Below are positions 7,919 through 11,017 of a stretch of DNA of 11,017 nucleotides, in pieces. The first letter of the stretch is position 1. Each line of letters starts with the position of its first letter. This DNA comes from CAVZLD01 sp964522605. Its GTDB lineage: Bacteria > Planctomycetota > Planctomycetia > Pirellulales > Pirellulaceae. The position numbers were made by a program, and so were the translations under genes. Below the pieces are notes generated by a model, which was not told the origin of the DNA, searched no databases, and was given only the letters and a program-made list of their open reading frames with translations. The stretch covers positions 1-11,017 of the forward strand of contig CAZFWV010000233.1 of NCBI GenBank assembly GCA_964522605.1. Reading direction: 5' to 3'.

Positions 7919-7991
7919 AGCCAGAGTGGATCCGGTCTGCTACAAACGAGCCTGTCAGATTTTCAACAGGCCAGCCTCGCCCTCCCTTAAT

Positions 7992-8020
7992 TGCCGAAGT
8001 CATTTTTGAGTCATCGCTAA
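7992..8020. repeat. solo tail motif of the 120-bp repeat
   Basis: This segment, containing TGCCGAAGTCATTTTTGAGTCAT, matches the tail of repeat copies A (104-132) and B (1628-1656) but lacks the GTTTAACCGCG hairpin. It begins 15 bp beyond the dabB stop codon, in the same orientation relative to the minus-strand gene as copy A has to the haem-protein gene. Confidence 0.6.
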
Positions 8021-8034
8021 ACTGTGACAAAGCA

Positions 8035-9609
8035 CTAGGTCGCGAGCGAACGCAAGACGCGGCGCGCCATTACGTCCGCATAGAATCCGTTCGCTGCATG
8101 TACATAGATGCGAGAGACCACCGGACCGGTTGGACGACGCTGCAGCAGCAGCTCCCAGCCGAATAGCCCTAAAAGGCTGCACCCGATACACAAACTGACG
8201 AACATCCCGAGCGGCGAGGTGGCGAGAATGAGCTCATTGCCGCCTACAACAACGTCAATCGTTCGGTATACAAGCACATATCCCACGCATAATCCAACGG
8301 TCGTCACGGTGGAGAGCGCCGCCATGCGAACGACGTCATCCTCCAACAAACTCCAGGTACGACGGATTAACGCCAGGCACAACACGGCCCCCAACAGGTA
8401 GCCACCCGGTTTCTCCGTCGGCGACAGACCGCTCGCCGCCATCACGGCGAGATAACAGGCCATGACGATGGCAGTCGCCGCGCCAAAACGTAATACCGCG
8501 GGCGTTCCTGGCCGCCGCGGCGCCTCTTGTACCGGCTCGACCGCCCTGGCCACGGTCATGACATCGCCGCTCGCCAGGAACGCGTAGGCCTTGTACAGCG
8601 AGTGGGCCACAATGTGCAGCATCGCAGCGGTCCAGGCCCCCAAACCGCATTGCAGCATCATGAGACCCATCTGCGCGATCGTCGAAAAGGCAAGCGTTCG
8701 CTTGACGCTCGTCTGAGTTAACATCGCCAGTCCTCCGAGGAACAGAGTCACCGCCCCAACTGCTGCCAGGGTCGTCAGTGCTGCCGGAGCCGGGGCGAGC
8801 AGCGGATTCAACCGGATCAGATAATAACCGCCCGCATTGATGATGCCGGCGTGCATCAGGGCGGAGACGGGCGTGGGCGTCGCTAACGTTTCCGGCAGCC
8901 AGAAGCCAAACGGGAACTGAACCGAAATCACCGCGGCAGCAAGCACAAGCAGCCAAGCAATCACACCGCCCAGTTCAGTCGAGGCGGCCGGCGATGCCTG
9001 AGCCAGAAGGGGCGGAAATAGCTGCCCAAGGTTCCAGGTACCATGATGTTGGTAAATTAAGATCAGCGCACAACCCAGCAGAAACGCTCCCAGCCGATCC
9101 ACGACGAGTTTCATTCGGACACCCTCCGCCGCCCCAAGATGCTGACGATCGTGGCTCAACATTCGCCGTAAGCCGACGTTTGCCACCAGCCATGCGGCGA
9201 ACATCAGCACCAGATTTCCCGCGACAACGGCCAGCGAGATGCCACCCAGCGTTGTGGCGAAGTTTCGATGATAGGCCGCAGTATCTGGATCTCCGTCAAG
9301 TTGCCGCATCGAGTACCGGACGACAACCCAGCCGACGAAGCTGACGAGTGCGATCATCAACAACGCGGCTCCGTTCCAATAGAACAGGTCGAACGACACC
9401 TGACCCAGCTGGACCTGCAGCAACGGACGACTGCCAAGCCCAAGCAGCGGACCCGCGGCGAGCGAGGCGGCCAACAAGGCAGTCGTCACCCAACGGACCC
9501 ACGCGGCCCAGCGGTCGGGCACGGCGGAGGCATAACGGAGTGGCACGCCCGCGGAGAGGAGCAGCGCGGCGATGGGAAAAAGCAAAATAAGCGGGGTCAG
9601 ATCATCCAT
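8035..9609 (-). CDS. dabB: inorganic-carbon uptake membrane subunit DabB (NuoL/MrpA-like)
   Basis: The 524-residue protein is highly hydrophobic, with about 12-14 transmembrane segments, and belongs to the proton-antiporter M family (NuoL, MrpA, DabB). The family signature FWLPETLATPTPVSALMHAG is at 237-254. The second conserved half, SVKRTLAFSTIAQMG (301-315) followed by HIVAHSLYKAYAFL (332-345), has the lysines expected for proton translocation. The helix equivalent to NuoL helix 5 (about 136-150, AAWLVANVGLRRML) has no acidic residue where NuoL has its key glutamate, which fits DabB rather than respiratory complex I. DabB conducts ions across the inner membrane and energises DabA, encoded downstream. 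I see no clear ribosome-binding site at the ATG. A promoter and a long palindrome lie just upstream. Confidence 0.92.
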   Translation of the reverse strand: MDDLTPLILLFPIAALLLSAGVPLRYASAVPDRWAAWVRWVTTALLAASLAAGPLLGLGSRPLLQVQLGQVSFDLFYWNGAALLMIALVSFVGWVVVRYSMRQLDGDPDTAAYHRNFATTLGGISLAVVAGNLVLMFAAWLVANVGLRRMLSHDRQHLGAAEGVRMKLVVDRLGAFLLGCALILIYQHHGTWNLGQLFPPLLAQASPAASTELGGVIAWLLVLAAAVISVQFPFGFWLPETLATPTPVSALMHAGIINAGGYYLIRLNPLLAPAPAALTTLAAVGAVTLFLGGLAMLTQTSVKRTLAFSTIAQMGLMMLQCGLGAWTAAMLHIVAHSLYKAYAFLASGDVMTVARAVEPVQEAPRRPGTPAVLRFGAATAIVMACYLAVMAASGLSPTEKPGGYLLGAVLCLALIRRTWSLLEDDVVRMAALSTVTTVGLCVGYVLVYRTIDVVVGGNELILATSPLGMFVSLCIGCSLLGLFGWELLLQRRPTGPVVSRIYVHAANGFYADVMARRVLRSLAT

Positions 9610-9654
9610 GGCACCAATCGCATCCCGGTAAAAACCAAGTTGAAATGAATTTCG

Positions 9655-9706
9655 TTACGCGAATAGTAATAGACGAATTATATGTCGTCAATTCCTATTC
9701 GTGTTA
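9655..9706. promoter_or_regulatory. 52-bp imperfect palindrome, candidate operator of dabB
   Basis: Twenty of 26 base pairs are symmetric around the axis between 9680 and 9681. The strongest arms are ACGCGAATAG (9657-9666) with 9695-9704, and GACGA (9672-9676) with TCGTC (9685-9689). It lies 46-97 bp upstream of the dabB start in an AT-rich island and covers the predicted -35 and -10 boxes. The 8-mer GTCAATTC is also repeated at 9687-9694 and 9712-9719. A dimeric or tetrameric regulator is the likely ligand; which one is unknown. Confidence 0.5.
9663..9691 (-). promoter_or_regulatory. predicted dabB promoter
   Basis: On the minus strand TTGACG (9686-9691) and TACTAT (9663-9668) are separated by 17 bp, matching the -35 and -10 consensus at 5 and 4 of 6 positions. 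Transcription would begin near 9656, giving a leader of about 46 nt before the dabB ATG. The boxes are embedded in the palindrome at 9655-9706. A TATAAT also occurs at 9677-9682 on this strand but lacks a well-placed -35. Confidence 0.45.
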
Positions 9707-9720
9707 TTTATGTCAATTCT

Positions 9721-9971
9721 GATTTCCTTGGAATGCCCGATCGGAAAGGCCGAACTACCCCCCCATTAAGGGGACATGAAGCAGGGGCAGGATCAAGCAA
9801 CGAATCGTCCTCGCGCGCTACCGCCGGCATGACATGGGTTTGCGCACGTCCGCAGTAAGCCTCACCTGCCTTTTTTTCCGCGTTTTTCCGCGGCTCAAAT
9901 TCCTGCCTCCCGCATTGACGGATGCAGAGTGACGGCACGTTCGGGCTGGGTCGCGAATTTCGTGTCGCGAA
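9721..9971. other. intergenic stretch between dabB promoter and regulator promoter
   Basis: The divergent spacer between dabB and the winged-helix gene (9610-10017) is 408 bp. Its middle holds no recognisable gene. It contains C- and G-runs near 9757-9773, a CCGCG/poly-T patch at about 9868-9893 of the kind also seen at 1757-1784, and two TCGCGAATT units at its right end. Minus-strand frames here run antisense into the regulator gene and look spurious. Confidence 0.6.
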
Positions 9972-9973
9972 TT
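9950..9973. promoter_or_regulatory. twin GTCGCGAATT direct repeat at the regulator promoter
   Basis: GTCGCGAATT occurs at 9950-9959 and 9964-9973, 14 bp apart. The second copy overlaps the predicted -35 box. Each contains the self-complementary hexamer TCGCGA. This arrangement would suit autoregulation by the adjacent winged-helix protein, but no binding evidence exists. Confidence 0.35.
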
Positions 9974-9999
9974 GGCATTCGGGAAAAATCGAGTAGAAT
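9972..9999 (+). promoter_or_regulatory. predicted promoter of the winged-helix regulator
   Basis: TTGGCA (9972-9977) and TAGAAT (9994-9999) each match consensus at 5 of 6 positions and are 16 bp apart. Initiation near 10006 would leave only about 12 nt before the first ATG (10018) but about 48 nt before the next in-frame ATG (10054). Confidence 0.5.
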
Positions 10000-10017
10000 A
10001 AAGCCAGAGCTGCCGCG

Positions 10018-10413
10018 ATGAAGCGGTGGCGGCCCTTGCCGAGGCGCCGTTCGATGCCCCCCTCAACCGCCAAGACCGGCCGTGCGACACAGAAACCCAC
10101 GGCGAAAGTTCCCGCTGGCGCGGACCGGAGCGACCTTCCGGCCCATCGATGGACGTTTCTGACCAACCACGCCCACGTGCTGATTCTGCTGCACGCGAAT
10201 CCGGAACTCGTGTTGCGTCAGGTTGCTGCACAAGTGGGGATTACCGAGCGCGCCGTGCAGCGCATCGTGCAGGATCTTGAAGACGGCGGGTTCGTCGAGC
10301 GAACGCGCGTCGGCCGCCAGAATCGCTACGAAGTGAAGACCGACCAAGCCCTGCGGCACCCGATCGAAGCCCACCGGCGAATCGGTGATCTACTCAACCT
10401 GATCGTCGACTGA
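10018..10413 (+). CDS. winged-helix (MarR/ArsR-like) transcriptional regulator
   Basis: From the first ATG the protein has 131 residues. Residues 44-131 form a compact winged-helix domain. The helix-turn-helix spans about 64-92 (LRQVAAQVGITERAVQRIVQDLEDGGF) and is followed by a basic wing, VERTRVGRQNRYEVK (93-107). A C-terminal helix contains HPIEAHRRIGDLLNLI. Small single-domain proteins beginning HRWTFLTNHAHVL with this layout are widespread; they are annotated only as helix-turn-helix regulators and have no known ligand. The N-terminal 40 residues are basic and low in complexity. The true start may be the ATG at 10054, which has GAGG 9 nt upstream and better fits the predicted promoter, giving 119 residues. 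It is divergent from dabB and may regulate it or itself; that is inference. Confidence 0.85.
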   Translation: MKRWRPLPRRRSMPPSTAKTGRATQKPTAKVPAGADRSDLPAHRWTFLTNHAHVLILLHANPELVLRQVAAQVGITERAVQRIVQDLEDGGFVERTRVGRQNRYEVKTDQALRHPIEAHRRIGDLLNLIVD

Positions 10414-10856
10414 AGGTCGATGAGCGGCATCGGATCGTTCTCCCATGATCGACCGGAAGCGGCCCAAGGAACGGTGGAGCGACTCGAAGCCTGTCCGCGT
10501 TTCCGCGTATTTCGCCATCACGACGGGAAGGTGAACGCGGCGGACGTCGACGGGTAGCGAGATGCGAGCAGCGGCGAAAGCAGTCGATCTCGATGTCGTG
10601 CAACACGGCGATCGCACCCTCGTTTAACCGCGTGCCCAGCGGGCCGCGGGCGACACGCCGCAGGAGAAAGGCCGCGGGAGCCGAGACGGGCAGCGCCCGA
10701 TCCGCCCGTGCTCGGCTCGAGGAGAGGCATGACGGGCAGGCGCGCGTGAGGTGTATTGGTCGACCCACGCGCTTAACGCCCCCAGGCATCGATCTGGCCG
10801 GCCAGCGCGAGCGGAAAGCGGAAGTGCCTGAAATCGACTGGTCGGGCGTTGCGTGG
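10414..10856. other. region without a convincing gene
   Basis: About 440 bp separate the regulator from the antitoxin gene. Open frames exist on both strands but none has a recognisable domain, and the longer ones cross the half repeat at 10619-10650. A 45-codon plus-strand frame, 10420-10557, begins 6 bp after the regulator's stop codon. It is too short to judge and its ribosome-binding site is too close to the ATG. Confidence 0.5.
10619..10650. repeat. inverted half copy of the 120-bp repeat
   Basis: These 32 bp are the exact reverse complement of positions 62-93 in copy A, that is, one arm plus the flanking GC block (GTGCCCAGCGGGCCGCGGG). The other arm, the loop and the CCGAAGTTATTT tail are absent. 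It is either a truncated element or a second, shorter repeat type that the 120-bp unit contains. Confidence 0.8.
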
Positions 10857-10862
10857 TAAAAT
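10834..10862 (+). promoter_or_regulatory. predicted promoter of the antitoxin gene
   Basis: TCGACT (10834-10839, 4 of 6) and TAAAAT (10857-10862, 5 of 6) are 17 bp apart, and TGG directly before the -10 box gives an extended -10. Initiation near 10869 would precede the ribosome-binding site by about 15 nt. Confidence 0.5.
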
Positions 10863-10883
10863 CTCTGGAAGATGCTTCCGAAT

Positions 10884-10891
10884 GGAGAAGG
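10884..10891 (+). promoter_or_regulatory. ribosome-binding site that selects the antitoxin start
   Basis: GGAGAAGG ends 2 nt before the ATG at 10894, with its GGAG core 6 nt away. An in-frame ATG at 10882 overlaps this site and has no Shine-Dalgarno sequence of its own, so 10894 is preferred. Confidence 0.65.
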
Positions 10892-10893
10892 TC

Positions 10894-11017
10894 ATGCAAA
10901 TCGAGCTTCCGCAGGAACTTGAACCTTTTGTCGAGCAGGAATTTGCCACTGGTCGATACGCCTCTCGTGATGAAGTCGTTGTGCAAGCGCTTCGTTGGCT
11001 CCGAGAGGAACGGCAGC
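10894..11017 (+). CDS. ParD/CopG-like antitoxin, 5' part
   Basis: Forty-one codons are present before the window ends. The translation begins MQIELPQELEPFVEQEFATG and continues RYASRDEVVVQALRWLREERQ. This is the ribbon-helix-helix pattern of type II antitoxins: a short N-terminal strand, then helices around the conserved GRYAS-xxEVV-xALR block. Such proteins bind DNA as dimers, repress their own operon and neutralise a ParE/RelE-type toxin usually encoded just downstream. The toxin gene would lie beyond the window and is not seen. It has its own predicted promoter and a strong ribosome-binding site. Confidence 0.8.
   Translation, partial: MQIELPQELEPFVEQEFATGRYASRDEVVVQALRWLREERQ

Larger units (their letters stand above)
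7705..7974. repeat. 270-bp MITE-like interval with 16-bp terminal inverted repeats
   Basis: CTGGCCTGTTGAAAAT at 7705-7720 is matched by its exact reverse complement at 7959-7974. The left end also forms a perfect 8-bp palindrome, GTTGAAAA-TG-TTTTCAAC, at 7712-7729. The interior carries two strong C/G-tract hairpins and no coding capacity for a transposase. I see no clear target-site duplication. It could be a non-autonomous element, or simply repeats that have accumulated together. Confidence 0.5.
7587..8034. other. 448-bp repeat-filled spacer between dabB and dabA
   Basis: No gene is visible here. The interval contains, from right to left, an isolated tail motif of the 120-bp repeat (7992-8020), an inverted-repeat-bounded element (7705-7974) carrying two C-tract hairpins, and a third stem-loop (7647-7701). 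Open frames on both strands are low-complexity translations of these repeats. The dabA ribosome-binding site is at the left edge. Confidence 0.75.

Noticed and set aside
7583..8030. Several frames of 60-115 codons between dabB and dabA
   Set aside because: They are low-complexity translations of the C/G hairpins and inverted repeats.
9658..9972. Shared CGCGAAT heptamer linking the dabB palindrome with the regulator's TCGCGAATT boxes
   Set aside because: The same heptamer also occurs at 1336-1342 and inside dabA at 5862-5868, so sharing it is not evidence for a common binding protein.
9708..10166. 152-codon minus-strand frame
   Set aside because: It is antisense to the winged-helix gene and runs through its promoter. 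No family resemblance.
10390..10859. Frames of 75-131 codons on both strands downstream of the regulator
   Set aside because: They pass through the inverted half repeat, have no recognisable domain and no convincing ribosome-binding site. A decayed gene cannot be excluded.
1..11017. CRISPR array, tRNA or rRNA genes, phage attachment sites
   Set aside because: No regularly spaced repeat series, cloverleaf or rRNA-like stretch was seen on either strand.

Overview
ORGANISM. The window is about 11 kb of moderately high-GC DNA. It holds a sulfate-activation operon, a DAB-type inorganic-carbon uptake pair, a membrane-bound mono-haem protein and long intergenic stretches full of short palindromic repeats. 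The protein families, the haem-protein architecture and the repeat-filled spacers suggest a planctomycete, probably of the Pirellulales. This is inference from family resemblance: no rRNA or other phylogenetic marker is present. LAYOUT. On the minus strand, reading right to left, come dabB (9609-8035), a 448-bp spacer made largely of repeats, dabA (7586-4977), cysD (from 4920 or 4950 to 3958) and a fused cysN-cysC gene (3857-1866). Then follows an 854-bp gene-free spacer (1012-1865) and a gene for a mono-haem membrane protein (1011-130). On the plus strand, divergent from dabB, is a winged-helix regulator (10018 or 10054 to 10413). A roughly 440-bp region without a convincing gene follows, then the 5' end of a ParD/CopG-like antitoxin gene that runs off the window. 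HOW THE GENES WORK TOGETHER. CysD and CysN form ATP sulfurylase, and the C-terminal CysC domain would phosphorylate the resulting APS to PAPS. DabA (zinc-site, carbonic-anhydrase-like) and DabB (proton-channel subunit related to NuoL/MrpA) form an energy-coupled CO2/bicarbonate accumulation complex. dabA and cysD are only 26-56 bp apart and point the same way, so carbon uptake and sulfate activation appear to be co-transcribed. I see no sulfate transporter, PAPS reductase, RuBisCO or carboxysome gene in the window. REPEATS AND REGULATION. Two 120-bp repeats with perfect 13-14-bp inverted arms flank the haem-protein gene and its spacer. A precise half copy lies inverted near the right end. A 22-29-bp 'tail' motif of this element also occurs alone just after dabB. 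The dabB-dabA spacer contains three strong stem-loops and a 270-bp interval bounded by perfect 16-bp inverted repeats. A 52-bp imperfect palindrome overlaps a plausible dabB promoter and is the best candidate operator in the window.
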